Below the pieces are notes generated by a model. That model had not been told where the DNA came from and searched no databases. It saw nothing but the letters and a program-made list of their open reading frames with translations. Made by a program: the position numbers and the translations under genes. From the NCBI GenBank assembly GCA_045116915.1, contig JBGUMQ010000089.1, forward strand, positions 1 through 7,533: a stretch of DNA of 7,533 nt, in the 5' to 3' direction. Of the stretch, positions 1-5,913 are shown piece after piece; the stretch's first letter is position 1; every line of letters starts with the position of its first letter. Source of the stretch: UBA9732 sp045116915 (lineage in GTDB: Bacteria > Spirochaetota > Spirochaetia > Sphaerochaetales > Sphaerochaetaceae).

Positions 1-148
1 GGCGTCAGCCCGCCTGGCTGTGGGGCCGCGGGCATCCTGGCTGCGGCTGGCCTCTTCACAGGTTGCGAACAGCCTGCGCACAATCGGCGTTTGCAGGTAT
101 TCTGTTGGACGAAAGATCTTACAAATTGGACGATTCCTTTCAAAGGGC
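1..148. other. Window-edge segment with no supported gene
   Basis: I find no coding sequence with both a ribosome binding site and recognisable protein content here. Short frames are open on both strands to the window edge, but none resembles a known family. One plus-strand frame contains a lipobox-like FTGC stretch, but it has no start codon in the window and would run into the transport operon's 3' end. The segment contains two copies of TTGGACGA (105-112 and 126-133), 21 bp apart, and a possible minus-strand promoter (listed separately). A leftward gene beginning near the edge is possible but cannot be shown. Confidence 0.5.
116..143 (-). promoter_or_regulatory. Possible minus-strand promoter downstream of the transport operon
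   Basis: Read on the minus strand, TTGAAA (143-138) is followed after 16 bp by TAAGAT (121-116), with a TG immediately before the -10 hexamer. It sits just past the intrinsic terminator, where a promoter for the next leftward gene would be expected. No convincing start codon with a Shine-Dalgarno sequence follows before the window edge, so this is a tentative call from sequence pattern only. Confidence 0.25.
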
Positions 149-176
149 AAAAAGAAAGGGCTCCCGAAGGAGCCCT
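149..176 (-). terminator. Intrinsic terminator of the BMP-family transport operon
   Basis: On the minus strand, an 8-bp perfect stem AGGGCTCC/GGAGCCCT (176-169 and 164-157) closes a TTCG tetraloop. The T-rich tract TTTCTTTTT (157-149) follows directly. The stem begins 17 nt past the stop codon of the substrate-binding protein gene. A C(UUCG)G-capped, GC-rich stem with a U-tract is a strong Rho-independent terminator. The plus-strand transcript would have an A-tract upstream and no U-tract after the stem, so termination is directional. Confidence 0.93.
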
Positions 177-193
177 GGATGAGCGGGTTGCGA

Positions 194-1399
194 TCAATAT
201 GCAACGTTGAGCCACTCGATGCCGTCGATCTGTCCGACGAAGTAAGGAGCGCTCTGTGTCTCCGACTCGTGGAAGTATCCGCCGTATGTGGCATTGCCCT
301 GGACGGCAGCGAAGCTGTCGTACATGTTCTCGTTGGTTCCCTGGGCACCACCGATGGTGAAGGTGGAGAGATCGAAAACCTTGAGTGTGCCGGCGTGGAA
401 TGCGGCGATTGCCTTGTCCATTGCCTCCTGGGTTCCGGGAGCTGCGATGGCTGTGTTGAGAGCCGTGACAGCGACGTCGCCTTCAGCATATGTTCCTGTC
501 CAGTCGGATGCGTTCTCCTTGCCGTCGATGTGGTTCTTGATGAATGTGTAGAAGTACCTTGTCCAGTCGATCCTGGAGGAGAGCAGGGAAGCGTTCGGAG
601 CGACCTTTGTCATGTCCGTGTTGTAACCGACATGGTAGATGCCTGCCTTCTGTGCTGCGAGAGCGGGGGAGGTTGTATCGGAGTGCTGGGAGATGAGCTT
701 GCAGCCTGCATCGATGAGAGCGTTGGCGGCAGCTTCCTCAAGAGTGGCATCGCCCCATGTTCCGACGAAGTAGACCTTCATCGTGACGCTCGGGCAGACG
801 CTCCTGGCGCCGAGATAGAATCCTGACATACCGGAGATGACCTCTGCGAAGGAGAAAGCTCCGACATAGCCCATGACTGCCTCTTCCGGCTTGATCTTGC
901 CTTCGTTGATCTCCTGCTGGAGCTTCATGCCGGCTGCGATACCTGCGACATAGCGGGCCTCGTAGATGGCTGCGAATGCATTGTATGTGTTGGGGTTGTT
1001 GTCGACCTGGGATCCGCAGTTCGTCATTCCGACGAATTTGACATCCGGATACTCCTTGGCGGCCTCGAGCATGTACGGCTCGAATCCATAGCTGTTGTTG
1101 AAGATGATCTCGCATCCTTCCTCTGCAAGCTCGATGTTGTTGTCCTTGCAGATGGCGGACTCGGTCGTGTTCTTCTTTGTCATCAGCTCGACGTTGTAGC
1201 CCTCAGCCTTGAGCTTCTCGATGGCAGCGTTCATGCCGTTCGTGAAGTTCCAGGTGTAGCCCTGGTCCGACTCGTCGTTGATCACGACGAAACCGATCTT
1301 TGTTGCCTTGCTTGCCGAAGCCGTCTCGGAACCGGACTGTGCGAACACGGCGGTGACGAGGAGAAGAGCAACCAAAAGAACTGCTGTTAGTTTTTTCAT
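194..1399 (-). CDS. BMP/PnrA-family ABC transporter substrate-binding protein
   Basis: This 401-aa protein is the periplasmic ligand-binding component of the adjacent importer. Residues 1-20 form a signal peptide (MKKLTAVLL, then a Leu/Val-rich core) ending in V-F-A, which fits signal peptidase I cleavage before Q21. There is no lipobox cysteine, unlike TmpC/PnrA of Treponema pallidum, so I infer a soluble periplasmic protein. The mature N-terminus has the family's first beta strand, IGFVVIND (35-42), followed by a DQGYTWNF segment where PnrA proteins have GxxDxxFN. Later motifs such as KFVGMTNCG and QHSDTTSPALAAQKAG match the BMP fold (COG1744). The start at 1399 is chosen because AAGGAGT (1410-1404) lies just upstream. 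The in-frame ATG at 1426 lacks a Shine-Dalgarno sequence and would put nine residues before the signal peptide. The gene is last in the locus and ends 17 nt before a strong terminator. BMP proteins bind purine nucleosides (PnrA) or riboflavin (RfuA); the ligand here is undetermined. Confidence 0.93.
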   Translation of the reverse strand: MKKLTAVLLVALLLVTAVFAQSGSETASASKATKIGFVVINDESDQGYTWNFTNGMNAAIEKLKAEGYNVELMTKKNTTESAICKDNNIELAEEGCEIIFNNSYGFEPYMLEAAKEYPDVKFVGMTNCGSQVDNNPNTYNAFAAIYEARYVAGIAAGMKLQQEINEGKIKPEEAVMGYVGAFSFAEVISGMSGFYLGARSVCPSVTMKVYFVGTWGDATLEEAAANALIDAGCKLISQHSDTTSPALAAQKAGIYHVGYNTDMTKVAPNASLLSSRIDWTRYFYTFIKNHIDGKENASDWTGTYAEGDVAVTALNTAIAAPGTQEAMDKAIAAFHAGTLKVFDLSTFTIGGAQGTNENMYDSFAAVQGNATYGGYFHESETQSAPYFVGQIDGIEWLNVAY

Positions 1400-1452
1400 A
1401 AACACTCCTTCGTGGGCTACGCCCATGATATTAAATTAACGGTCTTACAACC
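1400..1452 (-). promoter_or_regulatory. Leader of the substrate-binding protein gene with two small hairpins
   Basis: If transcription starts near 1452, the leader is about 52 nt. An inverted repeat CGGT/ACCG (1453-1450 and 1443-1440, 6-nt loop) lies at its 5' end. A second hairpin, TGGGC-GTA-GCCCA (1425-1413), ends three nucleotides before the Shine-Dalgarno AAGGAGT (1410-1404). The second hairpin could stabilise the mRNA 5' region or affect ribosome access; neither stem is long. The AT-rich TTAATTTAATAT between them should be unpaired. Confidence 0.35.
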
Positions 1453-1458
1453 GATTCA

Positions 1459-1487
1459 ATTCTAGCACAAAGAACGCCGATGAAAAA
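1459..1487 (-). promoter_or_regulatory. Extended -10 promoter for the substrate-binding protein gene
   Basis: On the minus strand the sequence reads TGC followed by TAGAAT (-10 hexamer at 1464-1459), an extended -10 element. A weak T-rich -35 lies 16-17 bp upstream (TTTTCA at 1486-1481 or TTTTTC at 1487-1482). Predicted start of transcription is about 1452. The promoter sits in the 93-nt gap between the second permease and the binding-protein gene, so that gene can be transcribed separately and more strongly than the membrane components. The same nine bases occur upstream of the ATPase gene. Confidence 0.6.
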
Positions 1488-1492
1488 TATTT

Positions 1493-2491
1493 TCAGCGAT
1501 CTTCTCTGAAATAATTGACGCCAAGCGATGCGGGCGGCTGCTTGTCCTTGATGTTCCTCATGCTCGTGATGACCAGCACGACGATGGTGACCACGTAGGG
1601 GAATATCTTGTAAAGCTCTATCGGGAATGCCTTTATGATGATCCTGAGGTACATGATCATCAGGGCTCCGAACAGGACCGAGCTCCATGTGGACTTCAGC
1701 GGCCTCCATGTGCAGAAGATGACGAGCGCGACCGCAAGCCATCCGGTTCCGGCAAGGGAAGCCTCGATCCAGACACATCCGGCGGTGGTCATGGTGTAGA
1801 CCATTCCTCCGATGGCCGAGATTCCGCCTCCGATGATCGTCGCCAGGTACTTGTACTTGGTGATGTCGATACCGGCGGCATCGGCTGTGACGGGGGACTC
1901 TCCGACGGCCCTGAGATACAGGCCCGTCTTGGTCCTTGTGAGGAACAGGTGCATCAGGATAGCCAGCACGATGGCGAGGTAGAAGAACTCGCTCTGGTCG
2001 AACAGGATCTTTCCGATGACGGGGATGTTCTTCAGGAAGTCCGGCATGAAGTGCTTGTCGAAGGCGAACTTGAGCCTGTTTGAGAGGGTGACGTATCCGC
2101 CGATCTGGAGCCTTCTGAGCTCACCGGCGAACTTGGCGACGCCTGTTCCGAACGTGGCCATCGCAAGACCGGTGACGTTCTGGTTGGCACGCAGCGTGAC
2201 GGTGATGAAGGAGAAGATCGCGCCCGCGATGCCTCCGACGATGAAGGCCGCGAGGATGGCCAGGATGATGGCCACCAGCGGGTTGGCGTTGCCTTCGCCG
2301 ACAGCGGTCTCGTAGATGTTCGGGGCGATCAGTCCGAAGATTCCGCCCATGTACATGATACCCTCGACTCCGAGGTTCAGGTTTCCGGATTTCTCGGTGA
2401 GGATCTCGCCGAGGGTTCCGAACATCAGTGCGGTGCCGTAGGCTCCGGCGGCCGCGAATAGAAGTACTACCGAGTTGAGGAAATCCATCAT
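1493..2491 (-). CDS. ABC transporter permease, BPD_transp_2 family (second permease, YufQ-like)
   Basis: This 332-aa, highly hydrophobic protein is the second transmembrane subunit of the importer. It would pair with the permease encoded just upstream to form the inner-membrane channel. Family signatures are visible: FGTLGEILTEKSGNLNLGVEG (first 20 residues at 24-43) and RANQNVTGL (101-109). A cytoplasmic-loop stretch, YLRAVGESP followed by ADAAGI, is the likely contact with the ATPase. Hydrophobic segments alternate to the C-terminus, ending in a charged tail. The start at 2491 is chosen because the near-perfect Shine-Dalgarno AAGGAGGTGA (2505-2496) has good spacing to it. A second ATG follows immediately at 2488, giving the same protein minus one residue. 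ATG overlaps the upstream TGA by 4 nt (ATGA), which implies translational coupling. Fusion with the longer open frame extending to 2797 is rejected, because that part is a shadow of the upstream gene. Confidence 0.93.
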   Translation of the reverse strand: MMDFLNSVVLLFAAAGAYGTALMFGTLGEILTEKSGNLNLGVEGIMYMGGIFGLIAPNIYETAVGEGNANPLVAIILAILAAFIVGGIAGAIFSFITVTLRANQNVTGLAMATFGTGVAKFAGELRRLQIGGYVTLSNRLKFAFDKHFMPDFLKNIPVIGKILFDQSEFFYLAIVLAILMHLFLTRTKTGLYLRAVGESPVTADAAGIDITKYKYLATIIGGGISAIGGMVYTMTTAGCVWIEASLAGTGWLAVALVIFCTWRPLKSTWSSVLFGALMIMYLRIIIKAFPIELYKIFPYVVTIVVLVITSMRNIKDKQPPASLGVNYFREDR

Positions 2492-3585
2492 GCTTTCACC
2501 TCCTTGTCGGCCTTGCCTCTGAAGACGATCTTGTAGTTGATGAAGAACTCGCATCCGAGCATGCAGAACAGCAGGATTCCGCTGACGATGTCGGCAACCG
2601 AGGCCGGGACTCCCAGCTTGGTCTGCAGTGTCGCCGAGCCCTTGCCGATGATGGCCAGGATGGAGGCGATTACTATCATCGCGAAGCAGTTGAGCTGGCT
2701 CAGCCATGCGACGGTGATGGCGGTGAATCCCACGCCGCCCGCGACATCGGCATTGAGTGTTCCGTTGGCGCCGGAGACCAGCATCCAGCCGACACATCCG
2801 CAGATGGCTCCGGAGAGGAGCATGGTCCTCATCATGATCCAGCCGACGTTCATTCCGGCGTAGCGCGCGGTGTTGAGCGAGTCGCCGATGACCGCGACCT
2901 CATAGCCGTGCTTGGTGTAATTCATGTAGATATGGACGATTATGACAATCACAAGAACGATGATCCATCCGCAGTAGATGCCGAACACGTTGGGCAGTCT
3001 GGCGTTGTCGCCGAACATCGGGATGATCTGTGTTCCGGGTCTTCCCTCCCAGGGACCGCCCTGGAGCCATCGGACTATTCCTATGGCTATGTAGTTCATC
3101 ATCAGCGTGAACAGCGTCTCGTTGGTGTTGTACTTGGCCTTGAAGAAGCCGGGGATGAACGCCCATATGGCTCCTCCGATGATTCCGGCGAACATCATCA
3201 GCATGAGGAGAGGGAAGGCGGGGAGCTTGCCCTGGAACCATATGGCTATGGCCGAGGAGAAGATGGCTCCCATTGTTATCTGGCCTTCGGCTCCGATGTT
3301 CCAGAACTTCATCTTGAAACAGGGGGCTATGGCGAGGGCGACGCCCAGAAGCGGGATGGCCCTCTTGACGGTCTGCCTGATGTATCCGGGTTTGGAGAGG
3401 GCTCCGCTTATGATTATGCCGTAGCTCTCGAACGGGTTCTGTCCGGCCATGAGGATGGGGATCGTTCCGAGAAGGAATGCGAACAATATGGATCCGATCC
3501 TGATTGCCCAGACCTTTCTGGGACTCAGCATGTCGCCCTTGACGCGTTTTGCAAGCCTGATCAGCGGTGTCTTTGCCTCGCTCAC
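2488..3585 (-). CDS. ABC transporter permease, BPD_transp_2 family (first permease, YufP-like)
   Basis: This 365-aa polytopic membrane protein is the first transmembrane subunit of the importer. After a basic cytoplasmic N-terminus (about residues 1-24) comes a first hydrophobic segment (about 25-47), with several more following. Diagnostic motifs are NIGAEGQ (96-102), NTNETLFTLMMNYIA (153-167) and the later TARYAGM loop, all typical of the YufP/NupB-type permeases that accompany BMP binding proteins. The start is a GTG at 3585, preceded by AAGGAGGT (3598-3591) at good spacing. It overlaps the TGA of the ATPase gene by 4 nt (GTGA, 3585-3582). The stop overlaps the next permease's start in the same way, so the three membrane-complex genes are tightly coupled. 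The C-terminal KADKEVKA codons double as the next gene's ribosome binding site. Confidence 0.93.
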   Translation of the reverse strand: MSEAKTPLIRLAKRVKGDMLSPRKVWAIRIGSILFAFLLGTIPILMAGQNPFESYGIIISGALSKPGYIRQTVKRAIPLLGVALAIAPCFKMKFWNIGAEGQITMGAIFSSAIAIWFQGKLPAFPLLMLMMFAGIIGGAIWAFIPGFFKAKYNTNETLFTLMMNYIAIGIVRWLQGGPWEGRPGTQIIPMFGDNARLPNVFGIYCGWIIVLVIVIIVHIYMNYTKHGYEVAVIGDSLNTARYAGMNVGWIMMRTMLLSGAICGCVGWMLVSGANGTLNADVAGGVGFTAITVAWLSQLNCFAMIVIASILAIIGKGSATLQTKLGVPASVADIVSGILLFCMLGCEFFINYKIVFRGKADKEVKA

Positions 3586-5117
3586 TGTGCACCTCCTTCC
3601 TTTCCTCCGACCGAGGTCATCAGCAGTCCGATCTGCTCCTTGGTGGTCGTCCTTGCGTCAACGATTCCGCTGACCTGTCCGCCGCAGAGGACCAGTATCC
3701 TGTCGCAGAGCTCCAGGAGGACGTCGAGTTCCTCACCGACGTACATGACGGCGGCTCCGTTCATCTTCTGCTCGGTGAGCAGGTTGTAGATGGCATAGGA
3801 TGTGTTGATGTCCAGACCTCTGACCGCATAGGCTGTCAGCAGCACCGGCGGATTGCTGGCTATCTCCCTTCCTACAAGGACTTTCTGTATGTTTCCTCCG
3901 GACATGCGGCGCACGGGGAACTCTGTGGACGGGGTCACGACCTCAAGGTCCTTCCAGACCTTGTCGGCCAGCGACTGCGGTGCCTTCTTGTTGAAGAATA
4001 TGCTCTTTCCGTTGCGCCACGAACGCAGCATCATGTTGTTCGTCATTCCCATGGAACCGACGAGTCCCATTCCGAGCCTGTCCTCGGGGACGAATCCCAT
4101 TCCGACTCCGGCCTGCCTGATCTGCATGGGCGTCTTGCCGACGAGCTCGTTCCTGCTTCCGTCGTCGTTGATGAATGCGATCGAGCCTTCCTTGACGGGG
4201 TAGAGGCCCGTGATGGCCTCCAAGAGCTCCTTCTGTCCGGATCCGGCGATTCCGGCGACACCGAGGATCTCTCCGGTCCTGGCTGTGAAGGTGACATCGG
4301 TCAGCCTGTTGATGCCGTCGTTGTCGACGACCGTGAGGCCCTTGATGGCCAGCCTGTCCTTCGGATTGTCGTAGACGGGTCTGTCGATGTTCAACGTGAC
4401 GGCGTGTCCGACCATCATGTCGGTGAGCGACTGTGCCGTCGCTTCCTTGGTATTGACCGTTCCGATGTATTTGCCCTTGCGCAGGATGGCGACCTTGTCG
4501 GATACGGCAAGGACCTCCGCGAGCTTGTGTGTTATGAGGACTATGGCCTTGTTGTCCTGCTTCATGTTCCTGAGGACGGCGAACAGCTTGTCCGTCTCCT
4601 GCGGTGTAAGGACGGCGGTGGGCTCGTCCAGGATCAGGATCTCGGCTCCTCTGTAGAGGACCTTGACGATCTCGATCGTCTGCTTCTGCGAGACGGACAT
4701 GTCGTAGACCTTCTTCTTCGGGTCCACATGGAAGCCGTATCTGTCGCAGATGCCCTTGACCTTGTCGTTGACGGCTCCGACGTCCATCTTCTCGTCCTCG
4801 AGACCCAGGATGACATTCTGGGCCGCGGTGAAGACATCGACCAGATGGTAGTGCTGGTGGATCATTCCGATTCCCAGCGCGTATGCATCCCTCGGCGAGC
4901 GGATCGCGACCTGCTTGCCGTCCTTGTAGATCTCACCGCTGTCGGGCTGGTAGATTCCGGAGAGCATGTTCATCAGGGTGGTCTTTCCGCTGCCGTTCTC
5001 GCCCAGGAGGCAGAGGATCTCGCCCCTGTTGATCGAGAGGTTTACCTCGTCGTTGGCGACAACGTTGCCGAACGTCTTGCGGATGTTCCGCAGTTCAATT
5101 GCACAGTTTTCTTTCAC
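3582..5117 (-). CDS. Two-domain ABC transporter ATP-binding protein of the BMP-linked importer
   Basis: This 511-aa protein carries two fused nucleotide-binding domains and powers the importer from the cytoplasmic face. Domain 1 has the canonical Walker A GENGSGKT (39-46), Q-loop Q88, a signature region MSVSQKQ (140-146), Walker B ILILDEP (160-166) and H-loop H197. Domain 2 has a lysine-less Walker A-like loop GIAGSGQKEL (289-298), the family motif VPEDRLGMG (343-351) and a signature MSGGN (405-409). Its Walker B region reads VLLTAY (425-430) followed by VRGLD, without the usual acidic pair. A degenerate second site is known in YufO/RbsA-like ATPases, so domain 1 probably does most of the hydrolysis. 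Here even the common QPTRGLD form is altered. The start is GTG at 5117 with AAAGGA (5130-5125) seven nt upstream; no ATG fits better. The gene is first in the operon and overlaps the first permease by 4 nt. RfuB-like and NupA/YufO-like identities both remain possible. Confidence 0.94.
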   Translation of the reverse strand: MKENCAIELRNIRKTFGNVVANDEVNLSINRGEILCLLGENGSGKTTLMNMLSGIYQPDSGEIYKDGKQVAIRSPRDAYALGIGMIHQHYHLVDVFTAAQNVILGLEDEKMDVGAVNDKVKGICDRYGFHVDPKKKVYDMSVSQKQTIEIVKVLYRGAEILILDEPTAVLTPQETDKLFAVLRNMKQDNKAIVLITHKLAEVLAVSDKVAILRKGKYIGTVNTKEATAQSLTDMMVGHAVTLNIDRPVYDNPKDRLAIKGLTVVDNDGINRLTDVTFTARTGEILGVAGIAGSGQKELLEAITGLYPVKEGSIAFINDDGSRNELVGKTPMQIRQAGVGMGFVPEDRLGMGLVGSMGMTNNMMLRSWRNGKSIFFNKKAPQSLADKVWKDLEVVTPSTEFPVRRMSGGNIQKVLVGREIASNPPVLLTAYAVRGLDINTSYAIYNLLTEQKMNGAAVMYVGEELDVLLELCDRILVLCGGQVSGIVDARTTTKEQIGLLMTSVGGKEGGAQ

Positions 5118-5198
5118 TATCGCGTCCTTTTCCCCGCTGGGGAACGGTCCGTCAGGGATGTCCGCACGGCCTGTCCTGCGGGAATGTTGGTGTGAATC
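5118..5198 (-). promoter_or_regulatory. Structured 5' leader of the ABC transport operon
   Basis: From the predicted start near 5198, the leader is about 81 nt. A perfect hairpin TTCCCC-AGC-GGGGAA (5144-5130) ends exactly at the Shine-Dalgarno AAAGGA (5130-5125), sharing one base with it. An upstream segment TTCCCGC (5184-5178) can instead pair with GCGGGGAA (5137-5130) with one bulged G. The two pairings are mutually exclusive, so the leader could switch. I see no match to the purine or FMN riboswitch consensus. Regulation is inference from base pairing alone. Confidence 0.4.
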
Positions 5199-5204
5199 GC
5201 ATTT

Positions 5205-5234
5205 ATTCTAGCATGGTGAAATTAGTGTCCGCAA
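5205..5234 (-). promoter_or_regulatory. Extended -10 promoter of the ABC transport operon
   Basis: On the minus strand, TGC precedes TAGAAT (-10 hexamer 5210-5205), and TTGCGG (5234-5229) lies 18 bp upstream as a candidate -35. Transcription would begin near 5198. The nine bases TGCTAGAAT are identical to those before the substrate-binding protein gene. The promoter lies between tmk and the ATPase gene. No intrinsic terminator is visible after tmk, so some read-through from tmk may also reach the operon. Confidence 0.6.
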
Positions 5235-5246
5235 TAAAAAGTTAAG

Positions 5247-5266
5247 CAAACCGCAACAAACGGCAA
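5247..5266. repeat. Tandem 10-bp imperfect repeat upstream of the ABC operon promoter
   Basis: CAAACCGCAA (5247-5256) is followed immediately by CAAACGGCAA (5257-5266), nine of ten bases identical. A partial third copy, CCGCAA, lies at 5229-5234, where it overlaps the candidate -35. The spacing of one helical turn and the position just upstream of the -35 are what a regulator-binding site would show. The repeat may also be chance in this otherwise non-coding 88-nt stretch after the tmk stop codon. Confidence 0.45.
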
Positions 5267-5285
5267 CAGCGCGCCGGGGGAGGTG

Positions 5286-5897
5286 TCAGATCCCGAGCTC
5301 CCTGACAAGTATGCCGAAGATCTCTTCCCTGGAGAGTGTGCCGTCGACGCGTATGAGGCGGCAGCCGTCGGGGAGGGCGGAGAACAGCTTCTCGTAGTTG
5401 TCGTGCACTGCGGTCTGGTATTCCAGCTTCTCGTAGATCTCCTTGTCACCGCCGCGGGAGTCGATGCGGCTGATGCAGTCCTCGACAGGGGTGTCGACGT
5501 AGAGGACGACTTCGGGGAAGGGGAAGCGGCTGTTGAGCATGAGCACGGCTTCGGGATCGAATCCGATGCTCTGGTATGCGAAGGACGAGAAGAAATATCT
5601 GTCGGATATGACTGTGCGGCCCTGATCGAGGTGGGCCCTGATCCCGTATTCCGGGTTGTTCAGGTGGTTGTCCCTGTCGGCGGCGAAAAGGTACGCGACG
5701 GTCGACTGCGGGACCTTGACCTCTCCGGAGAGCACGCGTCTGATGAACTTGCCGGTCTCGTAGATGGTGGGTTCGGCGGTCCTGAAGACGGGCATGTTCC
5801 TTTCGTTCATGTAGCTTTCGAGGTTCTTGAGCTGTGTGGTGGTTCCGGCTCCGTCGAGTCCCTCCAGGACCCAGAAGTTGCGCAGTATCTCGGGCAT
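5286..5897 (-). CDS. tmk: Thymidylate kinase (dTMP kinase) with atypical P-loop
   Basis: This 203-aa protein has the usual length for bacterial Tmk, which phosphorylates dTMP to dTDP in the cytoplasm for DNA synthesis. Matching elements in order are: P-loop region EGLDGAGTTTQ (12-22), the counterpart of the REPGG loop as TAEPT (40-44), LFAADRDNHL (70-79), the DRY motif (99-101) in VISDRYFFSS, the strand LYVDTP (132-137) and a LID segment around 144-157. The Walker A lysine is replaced by Thr19 (codon ACC at 5843-5841). That is two base changes from a lysine codon, so a simple sequencing error is unlikely. The rest of the fold is intact, so the gene looks functional rather than decayed. The start at 5897 is supported by GGAGGAG (5908-5902) and by alignment of the first strand. 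The longer frame to 6005 adds 36 residues with no family match. The gene diverges from a tamB-like gene and is followed, without a visible terminator, by the ABC operon promoter. Confidence 0.92.
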   Translation of the reverse strand: MPEILRNFWVLEGLDGAGTTTQLKNLESYMNERNMPVFRTAEPTIYETGKFIRRVLSGEVKVPQSTVAYLFAADRDNHLNNPEYGIRAHLDQGRTVISDRYFFSSFAYQSIGFDPEAVLMLNSRFPFPEVVLYVDTPVEDCISRIDSRGGDKEIYEKLEYQTAVHDNYEKLFSALPDGCRLIRVDGTLSREEIFGILVRELGI

Positions 5898-5913
5898 GGT
5901 GCTCCTCCGTGCT

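Noticed and set aside
1..210. Plus-strand frame with a lipobox-like FTGC segment
   Set aside because: No start codon or signal-peptide N-terminus is visible. It runs through the terminator and 17 nt into the binding-protein gene, and its codon pattern is not convincing.
20..826. Plus-strand open frame of 268 codons opposite the substrate-binding protein gene
   Set aside because: It crosses the strong terminator hairpin and reads the complement of conserved BMP motifs. Its composition is unusual (Cys/Val/Glu-rich), as expected of an antisense shadow.
2492..2797. N-terminal extension of the second permease (102 extra codons)
   Set aside because: The extension overlaps the first permease out of frame, is basic and non-hydrophobic, and the strong Shine-Dalgarno at 2505-2496 fixes the start at 2491.
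2908..3789. Plus-strand open frame of 293 codons opposite the first permease and the end of the ATPase gene
   Set aside because: It is antisense to two well-supported genes, has a low-complexity Asp/Gly/His/Glu-rich translation, no ribosome binding site and no recognisable domain.
3567..5195. Plus-strand open frame of 542 codons antisense to the ATPase gene
   Set aside because: It lies wholly opposite a gene with clear ABC motifs. Its translation is rich in Asp, Val, Leu and Gly with no family motif and no Shine-Dalgarno start. Long antisense frames arise from G/C-ending codon use.
5118..5285. Purine or FMN riboswitch upstream of the ABC operon
   Set aside because: The conserved core bases of either class are not recognisable, and the leader after the predicted promoter (about 81 nt) is too short for a full FMN element.
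5214..5285. Intrinsic terminator after tmk
   Set aside because: The TTTTT run near 5236-5240 is not preceded by a stable GC-rich stem. The repeats there are direct, not inverted.
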